From CAVTRI01 sp963737075 (GTDB taxonomy: Bacteria; Actinomycetota; Acidimicrobiia; Acidimicrobiales; Palsa-688): a DNA stretch of 64,000 nucleotides. A program made the translations under genes and the position numbers. The notes beneath the pieces are model-generated. The model worked only from the letters and a program-made list of their open reading frames with translations. It was not told the origin of the DNA and ran no database searches. Below, one piece after another: positions 26,596 through 35,851 of the stretch; position 1 is the stretch's first letter; each line of letters opens with the position of its first letter. The DNA is taken from the NCBI GenBank assembly GCA_963737075.1, contig CAVTRI010000002.1:2728001-2792000 (forward strand), read 5' to 3'.

Positions 26596-26714
26596 GGATG
26601 ATCACGAAACTCTACCACCTGCACGTACGTGCGTTCGACCACCCAGCCTCCACAGGTTCGAGGTGTACGACTCCACAACGATCTGGGAGGCGAGCCGGAT
26701 CGGGTGAGCTGCAG

Positions 26715-26960
26715 TCAACCGAAGAGCTGTCGTTCCAGTTCAGCGCGCTGGATGTTGAGGTGCGCCGCCACCTCGGAGAGGATGGCGGCCATCGTTCCGA
26801 CGCGCAGTGGGCCGCCCGCGGGAATGGTGACGTGATGCTCGCCACCTGATCTCGTCGAGAGCCGCACGTGGCTGCCAGACTGGCGCACTACTTGATAGCC
26901 GTAATGCCGTTCGAGCAACCGTGCGAGTCGACGGCCGTCCAGATCGCGCGGGAGTCTCAA
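26715..26960 (-). CDS. HicA-type mRNA interferase toxin
   Basis: 81 aa. The dsRBD-like HicA pattern: RRLARLLERHYGYQVVRQSG, with catalytic His in GSHVRLSTRSG and a following HHVTIPAGG, PLRVGTMAAILSEV. Overlaps HicB by 4 bp; here the antitoxin gene comes first, the reverse of the usual hicA-hicB order. Confidence 0.85.
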   Translation of the reverse strand: MRLPRDLDGRRLARLLERHYGYQVVRQSGSHVRLSTRSGGEHHVTIPAGGPLRVGTMAAILSEVAAHLNIQRAELERQLFG

Positions 26961-27169
26961 ACGGCGATCAGTTCGTCGTGGACAAGGTGGAGCCTGACAA
27001 CGGCGGGCCGGGAGTCATCGTCGAAGTGACAGCGGACGGCGTCGCGCACCATCTCTCGCAGACTCTCCATGTCGTCAGCTTCGGTGAATATTGCTTCACC
27101 TAAGGCGCGAGCGAGATACCCGCCCTCGGGCGCCTCTTCGACAACGAACACGAGCTCAGAATCGGCCAC
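26957..27169 (-). CDS. HicB-like antitoxin
   Basis: 70 aa. Partial RNase-H-like HicB fold: FVVEEAPEGGYLARALGEAI then TEADDMESLREMVRDAVRCH, FDDDSRPAVVRLH. It lacks a C-terminal DNA-binding domain, as in short HicB forms. It is located immediately upstream of hicA and should neutralise it. Confidence 0.8.
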   Translation of the reverse strand: MADSELVFVVEEAPEGGYLARALGEAIFTEADDMESLREMVRDAVRCHFDDDSRPAVVRLHLVHDELIAV

Positions 27170-27339
27170 ATCACAAACCTAACGACCATGTCAAGCTCGG
27201 ACTCGATCGGATTGGCCCTCCCGCGAAGACCATCCCGGTGGGTGGCGTCTCAGGACTGGTGGAAATTGTTCCGGACGCGGGTTCCGAGTAGTGATGGTAG
27301 CCGGGGGGTCTGATGGTTCGGCTGGCTCGGGCTGAGGGG

Positions 27340-27885
27340 TCAGCGGGAGACGACGAGCAGTCCGGCAGGGGTGCGGCTGGCGCCGACGGACACGGAGAGG
27401 GCGTGGAGCAGGCTGGTGCGCATGAGAGCCGAGGTGCCATGCGAGTCCAGATCGAGGATGGCGGCGTCGGAGACGGCGGCGTCGACGGCGCCGCTGGCGG
27501 CGAGGGCGAGCACAGCGCGGGCCAGATGGGCCCGGTGCAGGGGGGTATCGACGCGTCTGAGGGCGGGTTCGATGTGCTCGTCGGCGGCGTCGGGATCGTC
27601 ATCGTTGATGGCGTAGCGCAGGGCCTCGAGCTCAGGGGGAAGCAGCTTGGGTAGGGGAAGCTGAAGGCATAGGTGTTGTTCGGGCAGGTCGAGCAGCTTG
27701 TCGAATAGGCCGTGTAGCTCGTCCTCGGATAGGCGGATGAGCCTCTGGGCCGCTTCGCGGGCTTCGGTGGCCAGGAACGCCTTGGCCATCTCCGTGTCCG
27801 ACGGTCCGTGCGGGACGCCGCAGCAGTGCTTGGTCTTCTTCTTGCTGCCACACCGGCAGGGCTGGTTACGTCCGATCGCGCTCAC
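27340..27885 (-). CDS. SEC-C zinc-motif protein
   Basis: 181 aa. The N-terminus RNQPCRCGSKKKTKHCCG is a SEC-C motif (CxCx8CC), the same zinc-binding element that ends SecA; here it is the start of a stand-alone protein. The remainder is helical (LIRLSEDELHGLFDKLLDLP, LPKLLPPELEALRYAI) and Ala-rich. The function of such proteins is unknown. Confidence 0.8.
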   Translation of the reverse strand: MSAIGRNQPCRCGSKKKTKHCCGVPHGPSDTEMAKAFLATEAREAAQRLIRLSEDELHGLFDKLLDLPEQHLCLQLPLPKLLPPELEALRYAINDDDPDAADEHIEPALRRVDTPLHRAHLARAVLALAASGAVDAAVSDAAILDLDSHGTSALMRTSLLHALSVSVGASRTPAGLLVVSR

Positions 27886-27996
27886 CCGGGGACCTCCTTC
27901 TCCGCGTGGTCATCCTGTCGGGCTGGCGTGTTCGAGGCGCGGATGGTCCCGATGCCTCGAAGACGTCCAGGCGGAGACGTTTGGAGTTCCGGCGGT

Positions 27997-29328
27997 TCAG
28001 GCGCTGAGCGCCTCGCCGTCCGCGGTGGTTGCTGTGCCCCGTGTTCGGCGGGCGCCGAGGTCCACTGGCGGTTCCAGCAGTTGGCGGCGCAGGTCCTGGA
28101 GTAGCCGGACGGTCTCCGATGTTTGGGTGACACCACGCCAGCCGCGGCTGGCCCGGTCCAGCACCGCCCACACCAAAGACAGGCAGCTGGTCTCGCCCGG
28201 GAGCCGGCCGATCACCTTCGCTCGCCGGCGGGACTCGCCGAAGGTCCGTTCGATGAAGTTGGAGTGACGGATCCGCTTCCAATGCTGGCGGGGGAAACGC
28301 AGATGCACCGTCAGGGAGGCGAAATCGTCGCTCAAGCAGGCCACCGCCTTGGGATAGAGCTGGCCGTAGCGGTCGGCGAAACCTCGAGCTCGGCGGGTCG
28401 CTTCGGCCACCGCCTTCTCCCCGGACGGCTCGTCGATGTCGCCGAAGATCGACCAGAACGCCGCCTTCACCTCGGTTTCGGCCTGCTTGGGGACCTTGGC
28501 GACGACGTTTCTGCAGCGGTGGATCAGGCACCTCTGGCGAAGGCTCTGAGCGAACACGGTCTCCAACGCGGCGATCAGGCCGGGGGCGCCGTCGGAAATA
28601 CTCAGCAACGGCGGGCGTAGGCCGCGTTCTTTCAACTCGACCAGGAACCCGGCCCAGGCGTCGGTGGACTCCGTGCCGGCCGGGGCCAGCCCGATGAAGA
28701 TGGGTTTGCCGTCGGTCGTGATCCCCCAGGCGGCAAACACCGGCTCGGCCGGCGACCCCGGGTGCATCTTGAAGTTCGAGGCGTCCAAGAACAGATAATC
28801 CAGCGTCACATCATCGAGTCGCCGGGCCGACCAGGCCGCGAACTCGTCCCGGATCGCCTGACAGATGCGGCTCACCGTCGAGCGGGACAGGGCGGCTTCG
28901 GCGCCGAGCACCTCGCCCAGGGCGGCTTCGATGTCCCGGTCCGACAGGCCCCGCACCCAGCCGGATATCACCAGCGCCTCCAAGGCGTTGGTGCGCGTCA
29001 CGCCATCGCCGAAAAGCCGGGAGCAGAACCGTTCGTCGGTAGCCCGCAGCTTCGGGCGCTGCAACTCCACCGGCCCCATGGTTGTCTTCACCGCCGCCGG
29101 CGGCTGATAGCCGTTACGGTAGCCCGCCGGGCCGTCCTCGTCCCGGCGCACATAGCGGGCCCGGGACAGAAACGCCTCCACCTCAGCCTCCACGGCCGTC
29201 TGCATCAACAGCCGCACCGACAGCCGGCCGACATCCTCGAGGATCTCAGTCAGCGGCCGCTCCGAAGCGGCGAACAGCTCATCAATCTGGGCGCGGATGC
29301 GCTCCATGGGCGATACTCGCTCGGTCAC
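27997..29328 (-). CDS. IS256/mutator-family transposase
   Basis: 443 aa, apparently complete. VEAEVEAFLSRARYVRR and NGYQPPAAVKTTMGPVELQR belong to the N-terminal DNA-binding part. DDE residues are in YLFLDASNFKMHPG, LLSISDGAPGLIAAL and FIERTFGESRRRAKV. It is a different subfamily from the IS256 copies at 15.3 and 51.4 kb. I could not define its terminal inverted repeats with confidence. Confidence 0.88.
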   Translation of the reverse strand: MTERVSPMERIRAQIDELFAASERPLTEILEDVGRLSVRLLMQTAVEAEVEAFLSRARYVRRDEDGPAGYRNGYQPPAAVKTTMGPVELQRPKLRATDERFCSRLFGDGVTRTNALEALVISGWVRGLSDRDIEAALGEVLGAEAALSRSTVSRICQAIRDEFAAWSARRLDDVTLDYLFLDASNFKMHPGSPAEPVFAAWGITTDGKPIFIGLAPAGTESTDAWAGFLVELKERGLRPPLLSISDGAPGLIAALETVFAQSLRQRCLIHRCRNVVAKVPKQAETEVKAAFWSIFGDIDEPSGEKAVAEATRRARGFADRYGQLYPKAVACLSDDFASLTVHLRFPRQHWKRIRHSNFIERTFGESRRRAKVIGRLPGETSCLSLVWAVLDRASRGWRGVTQTSETVRLLQDLRRQLLEPPVDLGARRTRGTATTADGEALSA

Positions 29329-29567
29329 GGGTGTAGCTCCTCCTTCGTTGCTTTCGCAGGTTTCGAAGGAACCTACGCCCGTGACCGTTTACACCAGCGG
29401 ATGGACGCCACCTCCCGGTGACCGGTACGACTCGACCTGCTCTAGCGGGTTCGCCATGGTTCGGGCGGGTCTCTTCAGTCCGCTCGGTGGCCCCAATCCG
29501 CGGCGGGCCCGGCTGCGAAGCGCATCAACGCCGGAAATCCTGCAGCTGGGCCTCAGACCAAGCCAAG

Positions 29568-30485
29568 ATGTGTCTTGTGGCGAACGCGACGGATTCCCTA
29601 GACCAGCGGATCCGTCTGGCGATGTTCACCTACCTCGAGCGACTCGTGACGAGGAGTCCCGACGGGACAGTTCGTTCCTCGGAGATAAACCGGTTCGAGT
29701 TCGACGGCGAGCCTATGAGGTTGATCGTGCAGACCGGCATCTGGAAGCCTGCAGTGTTGGAGGCGGCGCTGACCATCCGAACCACGTACACCCCGCCGAA
29801 CCAGAAACCCCCATACAGCGACTCGATCGGAACCGACGGGCTGATCCGATACAAGTACCACGGACTTGACCCGAACGACTCCGACAACCGCGCTCTGCGC
29901 GCCGCCATGACGTCCGAGGCCGAGGTGGCTTACTTCGTCGGAGTGGACCGGGGAGTGTATGTTCCTCGCTGGCCGGTCTGGATTGTGGACGAGGACCCAG
30001 CTAACCACGAGTTCGCCGTTGCCGTCGATCACGGCCTCCAGCTCTCGCACATGACTCTGGACCCGGTCCAGCGGGCCTATGTGGTACGGCTGGTCCAGGA
30101 GCGTCTACACCAGCCCGTGTTCCGATCACGGGTCCTGCGGGCCTACGAATCCACCTGCGCCATGTGCCGGCTTCGCCACGGTGAGCTTCTCGATGCCGCG
30201 CACATACTCCCCGATGGTCACCCCCTCGGTGATCCTGTGGTTCCGAACGGTCTCGCGCTCTGCAAGATCCACCACGCTGCCTTCGATCAGAACATCCTTG
30301 GGGTTCGGCCCGATCTGCTCATCGAGGTGCGGCCGAAGGTCCTCGCAGAGATCGATGGTCCGATGCTACGCCACGGTCTCCAAGAGATGCAGGGAGTGAC
30401 GCTAACGATCCCAAGGATGAGAGCGTCGCAACCGGATCGTGAGCGACTCGACGAGCGCTACGAAGAGTTCCGAGCCGCTTCCTGA
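29568..30485 (+). CDS. HNH endonuclease (restriction-like)
   Basis: About 305 aa from the ATG at 29568 (GTG 29577 also possible; the longer frame from 29418 has no support). The N-terminal about 200 residues are of unknown fold (SSEINRFEFDGEPMRLIVQT, RYKYHGLDPND). The C-terminal HNH_2-type nuclease reads CAMCRLRHGELLDAAHILPD, then GLALCKIHHAAFDQNILG, with Cys pairs for zinc and the His-Asn-His centre. Such proteins are common in actinobacterial defence islands and may cut modified DNA, but the target is unknown. Confidence 0.8.
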   Translation: MCLVANATDSLDQRIRLAMFTYLERLVTRSPDGTVRSSEINRFEFDGEPMRLIVQTGIWKPAVLEAALTIRTTYTPPNQKPPYSDSIGTDGLIRYKYHGLDPNDSDNRALRAAMTSEAEVAYFVGVDRGVYVPRWPVWIVDEDPANHEFAVAVDHGLQLSHMTLDPVQRAYVVRLVQERLHQPVFRSRVLRAYESTCAMCRLRHGELLDAAHILPDGHPLGDPVVPNGLALCKIHHAAFDQNILGVRPDLLIEVRPKVLAEIDGPMLRHGLQEMQGVTLTIPRMRASQPDRERLDERYEEFRAAS

Positions 30486-30768
30486 GAGTTGGCCAGTCAG
30501 ACCGAGCATCCGCCCGTCTGACTTCCCAGTTGTCCGTCGCCTCTGATATTTCGGGTTATCGGGACTCGGCTCTGCTCTTGGTAGCCGGGTCACCCTCTAT
30601 CTAGCTCGTCCCGTTGTTCCGTCCCACCAGCGAACGTCGGCGATTCTGGCTGAGTCGGATAGCCGCCGGGTGGTGGACAGTGGAAGCTGGGAGTCTGGAG
30701 GGTTCGGCGGGATGACCGATAAGCAAAGATCATTGGCCCCACGAGCGAGGACCTACGAGGCGGAGCGG

Positions 30769-32259
30769 CTAGCAGGAAGCGTGGGTCACTCCGCCTTGGC
30801 CGTTCACTGACTGGATGAGCCACGATCCGCCCGAGGTGATCACGGTGTACTCCAGGGTCCAATTGTCGCACTGGTCGCCGTTGGGCCCTTCGGCCGGGCT
30901 TTGCAGGCTGGTGAAGGACACATCAGCCAGGCCGGTGCCCGGGCTGGTGGAGGTGAAGGCCGTCAGGGTGACGTTGTAGTCGTAGCTGGTGGCGTCGTTC
31001 GTTGCGAACTGGGCCTCGCTGATGGTGGCCTGCTCGGCTGGGGCCAGCTGGGCGTAGGCGGTGGCGTAGTCGCCGCTGTCGATGGCGTCGAAGTAGGTGG
31101 TGAGGGTGGCGATCACCCCAGCTGGCGTGCCGCTGCCGCTTTGGAGGGAGCCGAAGCCCGACGGGCCGAGCGGGTCGGGGCAGGCCGGGGCGGCTGGGGG
31201 CGCCGGCGCGGCCTTCCAAGTGGCGAGGAGGGGGCTGGCTACTGCGGCGGGTATGGCGAAGCCGATCCCGGTTGCTTGGGTGTTCTTGGCGTCGGCTAGT
31301 CCCACCACCGTCCCGCCCACTAGTAGTACCGGGCCGCCGGAGTTGCCCGGGTTGATGGCGGCGTCGGTTTGCATCAGCCCGCTGCGAGATTGACCTTGGA
31401 CGTCGATGGAGCGATCCAGCCCGCTGATGCTGCCCTGGCTGAAGCTCACCGGGCCGCCCTCGGGAAATCCGATCACCCCTACGGGGGTCCCCACAGGCGG
31501 CTGCGTGGAGGCCAGGTTGAAGACGTGTCCTGAGAACGCCGTGGTAGTCTGCAGGAGGGCCACATCGGCAGCGTCGTTGATCCCGATGACGTGGCCGAGC
31601 GTTGTTCGACCGTCGGCGGTGAGGCCTGCGGCCACCGCCCCGTCGACCACGTGGGCGGCGGTGGCGACCAACGTCGGTGAGATCAAGAACCCTGATCCCA
31701 CCCCGCTGCCCGAACAGGTCGTGGCGTCGATGCGGACCACCCCGCTGACGTCCGCCTGATAGAGGCTGGCGAATGTGGCCGCCGGCTGGGTGGTCGCCGT
31801 CGTGGCACGGGCCGTGGTGGTGGGGGCGAGCGTCGTTGGTGCGGAAGGGCTTACTGTGACCGGCAGTGTGGTTACTGATGCCCGGGTGGACTTTTCCGTG
31901 CCGGAGCGCGTCAGTTCATAGGTGAGGCCCACGGCGGCGGCCACGAGCACGAGGATGCCGGCCACGGTCGCGGTGATCCACGCGAGGGGGTGCCGACCCG
32001 ACGACGGTGTCGGCGGTGGGGTTTGGTCTGGAAGCGTCGTTGGGACCTGCGCCCGATCCGCGCCGCCCGCATGGCTCGGACTGTCAGACCCGGTGGTAGG
32101 GGTGGCCGCCTCGCCCCACTGCGACACTGCCGGCTTGTCGACATCCGGGGAGGCAGTGGGCTGTCCGCCAGGAGCAGGACCGGAGAGCTCGGCGCCGCAG
32201 GCCCTGCAATACCGCTCCCAGCCCTCCGACTCCGCCCCACAGGATCCGCAGTAGCCCAT
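30769..32259 (-). CDS. Zinc-ribbon, membrane-anchored trypsin/HtrA-like serine protease with NTF2-like tail
   Basis: 496 aa; GGGAGGTG precedes the ATG. Zinc ribbon at the N-terminus (YCGSCGAES...YCRACGAEL, residues 3-23), a Pro/Thr-rich linker, one TM helix (WITATVAGILVLVAAAVGLT, about 94-113), and a Ser/Thr-rich stalk. A chymotrypsin-fold protease follows: His in VATAAHVVDGA, Asp in DAADVALLQTT, Ser in AINPGNSGGPVLL. After a linker, about 110 C-terminal residues (LTTYFDAIDSGDYATAYAQL) look like an NTF2/SnoaL-type fold. The protease should lie outside the membrane with the ribbon inside. Confidence 0.87.
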   Translation of the reverse strand: MGYCGSCGAESEGWERYCRACGAELSGPAPGGQPTASPDVDKPAVSQWGEAATPTTGSDSPSHAGGADRAQVPTTLPDQTPPPTPSSGRHPLAWITATVAGILVLVAAAVGLTYELTRSGTEKSTRASVTTLPVTVSPSAPTTLAPTTTARATTATTQPAATFASLYQADVSGVVRIDATTCSGSGVGSGFLISPTLVATAAHVVDGAVAAGLTADGRTTLGHVIGINDAADVALLQTTTAFSGHVFNLASTQPPVGTPVGVIGFPEGGPVSFSQGSISGLDRSIDVQGQSRSGLMQTDAAINPGNSGGPVLLVGGTVVGLADAKNTQATGIGFAIPAAVASPLLATWKAAPAPPAAPACPDPLGPSGFGSLQSGSGTPAGVIATLTTYFDAIDSGDYATAYAQLAPAEQATISEAQFATNDATSYDYNVTLTAFTSTSPGTGLADVSFTSLQSPAEGPNGDQCDNWTLEYTVITSGGSWLIQSVNGQGGVTHASC

Positions 32260-32443
32260 TGCTTCACCTCCCCCACTGCGCCCCGCCGGTTCATACTATC
32301 GGACAGCTCACTCCGTCCGCGGGGGCCTCCACCCTGGAGGGCAAGAGCAGGTTGTTAGGGGCCTCTAGAGTCCCGTTATCCGCACCCTAGGCGGGTAAGG
32401 CGCAGGTGGGTTGGGCTGGTTTTTGCTTGGGAGTACTGGGTCT

Positions 32444-32890
32444 CTAGGTGGGTCTCACCGGGGACGGGTCATCGTGGACGACCTGGTGGCGGCGAAGAAG
32501 GCGGGTGCGCCGATCTACGACGTGGTATGGATGTGGATCCGGGCTACAGCCTGTGCTCGCCCGGCAGCACTCGTCACAAGCTGGCTCAAGGCGGCATCCA
32601 TCAGACCTTCAAGCGGTGACCCACCAGCCGGGCATCCGCCCGTTCTCCGGCGACGCCCTCCTCGACGGCCATCTGTACTCGACTCTGCTGCCGAAGGAGC
32701 TGCGGGACGCACAGATGCCGCCGAGCCGGTCAAGTTGGAACACGAGGCCAAGTTCAACTTGCTGGCCCGCTGGCGGATGGTCCGTCACGCCGGGCCCGAC
32801 GCCGATGGCGCCACCCGGTGGCGGTGCCCATTCTGCACCGGCCTCTTGCGCGCCCGACGGTTCCCCAAGACCATGCGGATGCGCCCTTAG
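32444..32890 (+). pseudogene. Decayed second copy of the island DDE transposase (central part)
   Basis: HRGRVIVDDLVAAKKAGAPI, then in a shifted frame the equivalents of PTHQPGIRPFSGDALLDG and LYSTLLPKELRDAQMPP, and back in frame EPVKLEHEAKFNLLARWRMV then RHAGPDADGATRWRCPFC. This aligns with about residues 275-425 of the transposase at 36790-38460. Both ends and frame are lost. It shows that this element has been in the region more than once. Confidence 0.85.
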
Positions 32891-33008
32891 AGGCCCAGGG
32901 CACTTCGTTAGCAGGACCGCCAGCGACTAGTGAATGATCCTCGCTACCTGCGACCGATTCGATGGACGAGGCAACGTCATCGCCGAGTGAGATCATGGTG
33001 TCACGCCC

Positions 33009-33972
33009 ATGGCTGACGATCCCGCATACCACTTTCCGCCCGACGTTTTCAGCGCCGTCGTCGACGCAGTGCCACTCCTGACCAGAAGTAAGAGAGAGGT
33101 CGTTCTCTTCTTTCAGGGGTGCGGGGTGGACCGCAAGTATCTGTCGGTAATCCAGCGGCGGATCGATACCGACAAGGGGTATAGCAAGTACCACACCACA
33201 CGAGATGTACTGACATACGTCAACGAAGTGGGCGACGCGAGGCTCGGCCAACGTCGCCAAGTCATGAAGCGGATCACGGAGTGGGATGACTTCTCTTCCT
33301 GCTATCCCGACAACCAACTCAAGGCCCAAGGTGCTGTTGCGCTCGTTCGCCAGCTTGTCAACAAGAAGGACTCCTTCACACGCATCCAGCAGCAACACGA
33401 CGAGGAGCTACGGAAGCACCGTGATGCGAAGAACGCCGAGCTGAGTGCTGCGGCGGAGAAGCGCAGACAGCTTCAGGCTGTCAGATTCTGATCTCTTTGT
33501 CCTCTTCTCGGAGTCGGACCGCCAGAAACGAGGCAAGGCGTTGGAGGCCGTGCTCAATCGACTCTTCCAGGCATCAGGCATCCTCGTGCGTGAGGCCTTC
33601 ACCGTCCAGTCGAAGACTGGCAGCACGGTGGATCAAATCGATGGCGCAATCGAGTTGGACGGCCGCCTCTACCTCGTCGAGATGAAGTGGTGGAAGGATC
33701 GGTTGTCTGGCACCGACATATCGCCGCACCTGGTAGACGTGTTCTCCAGGGCGGATGCCGGCGGCATCTTCATCTCGGCCTCAGGATATCAACAGTCCGC
33801 TATCGATACCTGCATAACCGCACTTAGCCAGAAGACGGTGATCTTGGTTGAGCTAGAGGAAATCGTCAAGGTCCTTACTCATGAGTCGCCGCTCACCGAC
33901 CTCCTCCGTGCCAAGATCCAGGAAGCAATTTTGACCAAGCGGCCGCTGTTTCGACCGGTTGCCTCGCCCTGA
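33009..33972 (+). pseudogene. Restriction-endonuclease-like (Mrr-fold) protein, probable single frameshift
   Basis: The first frame (33009-33491) gives YHFPPDVFSAVVDAVPLLTR, a helical domain with ITEWDDFSSCYPDNQLKAQG and a coiled-coil end. The second (33445-33972, GTG) gives QKRGKALEAVLNRLFQASGI, then DQIDGAIELDGRLYLVEMKW with the PD-(D/E)xK catalytic Asp and ExK (EMKW), and FISASGYQQSAIDTC. In relatives these two halves are one polypeptide of about 320 aa, joined where the frame breaks here (about 33480). Likely a DNA-cutting defence enzyme; it is intact only if the shift is an error. Confidence 0.72.
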
Positions 33973-34403
33973 GCAGCTGGAGTCTTTGTCACTGCGGCGG
34001 CGTTCGGGAATGTATTTGCCGACCGATGTCCAAGTAGTGCTGATGCCAACAGCTGTGTGTGTGTGGATGTCCAGATCATCTGCGCTCGGCTGCAGGCTGA
34101 GAGGGATTAGCGTGAAGTGGCATTTCTGATCTGCTCCACGAGCGAGCGAGTACGCGGTGCACCTGCACGGCGATCCCTTGTGTCGGCTGCAACCGACGCT
34201 GCTACTGGCGCGTGCTTTTTGGCGGTCGGTCGTGGCTTGGCGAGAGGGCTCCCCCATATATGACCAGCAATAAAGGCGCCGAATCCACTCAAACTATTTC
34301 GCCAATGCTGCCGTGCACGGGGTGAAGATGGACGGTCAGAAAGAATCCGTGGGAGCTCGCCGCTGGCTAACACTGAACCTGCCCGCTGGCCTTGTTCGCC
34401 AAG
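33973..34403. other. Gap without a recognised gene
   Basis: About 430 bp between the nuclease gene and the convergent hypothetical gene. It is less GC-rich than its surroundings in places (CCCCCATATATGACCAGCAA). No gene, repeat or clear terminator recognised. Confidence 0.45.
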
Positions 34404-34871
34404 CTATTCCATGCTGATTTGATCAGTTTGGTCAATAAGCGGCAGGACGCTAGCGAGATCCTCTTCGATCTCGATGTCATACTGACTTGCGATCGCGGCC
34501 ACGAGAGCACGAAGTTCTCCCAAGGCATTGGCAAACCTGGGTGAGATCCCCCAGCCAACGTCGCCACGGAAGTTGACAGCCTGCGGCCCGGCTGCCTCGA
34601 CGAACCGCATGCAGGCGCGCCGGATGGCACGGATAGAGGCGGAAAGGCTCTTCCCTGGCGTAGCTTGGGCAAGTTGCTCGGTGAGAAAGTTGCGAATCTC
34701 GATCGCTGAGCGTACGCAATGCATCTCATCCTCCACGTGGCGCTCCCCAAAAAGAAGTCGCCTGTTCTCAAGGAATGCCAGGATCGCCCTCGCCACCTGC
34801 TTGTCGCCTTTCGCCTTCTCCCAGTTGAGGCTGAAACCGAAGGCCCCGACTCCGGTCACTCGATAACCCAT
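34404..34871 (-). CDS. Hypothetical protein
   Basis: 155 aa. ATGGAGG lies at good spacing before the ATG, and codon usage is ordinary. It starts MGYRVTGVGAFGFSLNWEKA, followed by a helical region (ARAILAFLENRRLLFGERHV, then CVRSAIEIRNFLTEQL) and an acidic C-terminus. I do not recognise the family. It is in the island between the nuclease and the Xis-like gene and could be defence- or element-related. Confidence 0.6.
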   Translation of the reverse strand: MGYRVTGVGAFGFSLNWEKAKGDKQVARAILAFLENRRLLFGERHVEDEMHCVRSAIEIRNFLTEQLAQATPGKSLSASIRAIRRACMRFVEAAGPQAVNFRGDVGWGISPRFANALGELRALVAAIASQYDIEIEEDLASVLPLIDQTDQISME

Positions 34872-35391
34872 GTCGCCTCCATCGCGCTCATTAACGTCAG
34901 GTCCAGCAGAGTCTCGCGCCCCGATGCCGCGAGCAGGATCGAACCGCGTGCCAGCTTGGCTCTTGGCTCAGATATCTCCGTGAAGTCCGCTCGGTCGGAT
35001 ATCGGCGGGTTGCCTGGGGATCCGACCAGGTCGGTCCACGCGCTGAGGCTACATAACCCGGAGCGAATCGCGCTTTTGGTTTGTGCCGCCGACGGTATAA
35101 TCGCTGATCGGCGCCTGGTCTCGACCGATACCGCTGGTTATGCGCGTCCGGTCGACGTTTGCCATCTGTGGTTGTTGGCTCTTGTCGCCGTTACGACCTG
35201 AACGGCTCTTTCTGGTAACCGGCCCGTAGCGAAGCGTCGGGCCGGTTGACGGGGGGTGCCGGGGGGTAGACCCCCCGGCTGGCCTCGGCCGTGATGTTCG
35301 CTGCCTTTTGCACTCTTCGAACGAAAGGGTGATTCGCGGTTGGGCCGGTGAGCTCAAGCTCGAATTTGTTGGGTTGGGCAGTGGAGGAAGT
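34872..35391. other. Gap with hairpins, left border of the transposition module
   Basis: About 520 bp with no convincing gene. It contains the GC-rich hairpin ACCGGCCCG...CGGGCCGGT (about 35217-35247) followed by G and C runs (GGGGGGTGCCGGGGGG, ACCCCCCGG), and later a run of seven C and seven G (35430-35447). These structures lie just downstream of the HTH gene and may mark the end of the mobile module. Confidence 0.4.
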
Positions 35392-35718
35392 TCAAGAAGG
35401 ATGCGGCTTGCGGCCCCCCGGCTGACGCCGCCCCCCCAGAGGGGGGGCCTTGTCACCAGAAGAAGCTGCGGGCCTGGTGGCTGGACTGGTGCTGGACTTT
35501 CGCGGTCGTCCACGCCGTACTGGCTGGCGTTGCTGTACCCAGGCCTCGATTTCTGGTTTGAGCCATAGCCGCGCTCGGGTTCCGCCGAGGTCGACAACGG
35601 GTCGAGGCATGTCGGCATACTTCTGCTGGTACTGGCTGACGGTGTTGCGGTGGGCGAGGCCGACGATCCGGGCGACGTCGTTGGCGTCGATGAGGTCCTC
35701 GGTGTCCACGTGTGGCAT
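35392..35718 (-). CDS. AlpA/excisionase-like helix-turn-helix protein
   Basis: 108 aa. EDLIDANDVARIVGLAHRNT, then VSQYQQKYADMPRPVVDLGG and LWLKPEIEAWVQQR, is the MerR-type winged HTH of AlpA/Xis proteins that bend DNA at attachment sites. The tail is basic and Ser/Pro-rich (RRGRPRKSSTSPATRPAASS). It is divergent from the recombinase-like gene, the usual arrangement for an excisionase or control protein. Confidence 0.75.
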   Translation of the reverse strand: MPHVDTEDLIDANDVARIVGLAHRNTVSQYQQKYADMPRPVVDLGGTRARLWLKPEIEAWVQQRQPVRRGRPRKSSTSPATRPAASSGDKAPPLGGRRQPGGRKPHPS

Positions 35719-35732
35719 CAGAAAAATATCCT

Positions 35733-35778
35733 ACAAAGGTCTGCCATTGTCACTGGGTCATGGTATAGTCCAAAGGTA
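35733..35778. promoter_or_regulatory. Divergent control region of the tmRNA-linked module
   Basis: An extended -10 (TGGTATAGT, 35761-35769) points rightwards to the recombinase-like gene. CAAAGGT occurs twice in direct orientation (about 35733 and 35771), flanking it. These could be binding sites for the adjacent Xis-like HTH. This is inference from position. Confidence 0.4.
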
Positions 35779-35851
35779 GGACGATAAGTGGCCCCGGCAG
35801 GTGCGGGAACACCTCCGGGGCCTGGCCAAGACCTGTATTGGAGGTCTCGAC

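Noticed and set aside
26625..26660. tRNA-like GGTTCGAG near CCTCCAC
   Set aside because: No cloverleaf can be built around it; short chance similarity.
35401..35447. Replication origin or telomere-like G/C runs near 35.25-35.45 kb
   Set aside because: No DnaA-box-like repeats or replication genes nearby; runs are short and fit hairpins at the edge of a mobile module.
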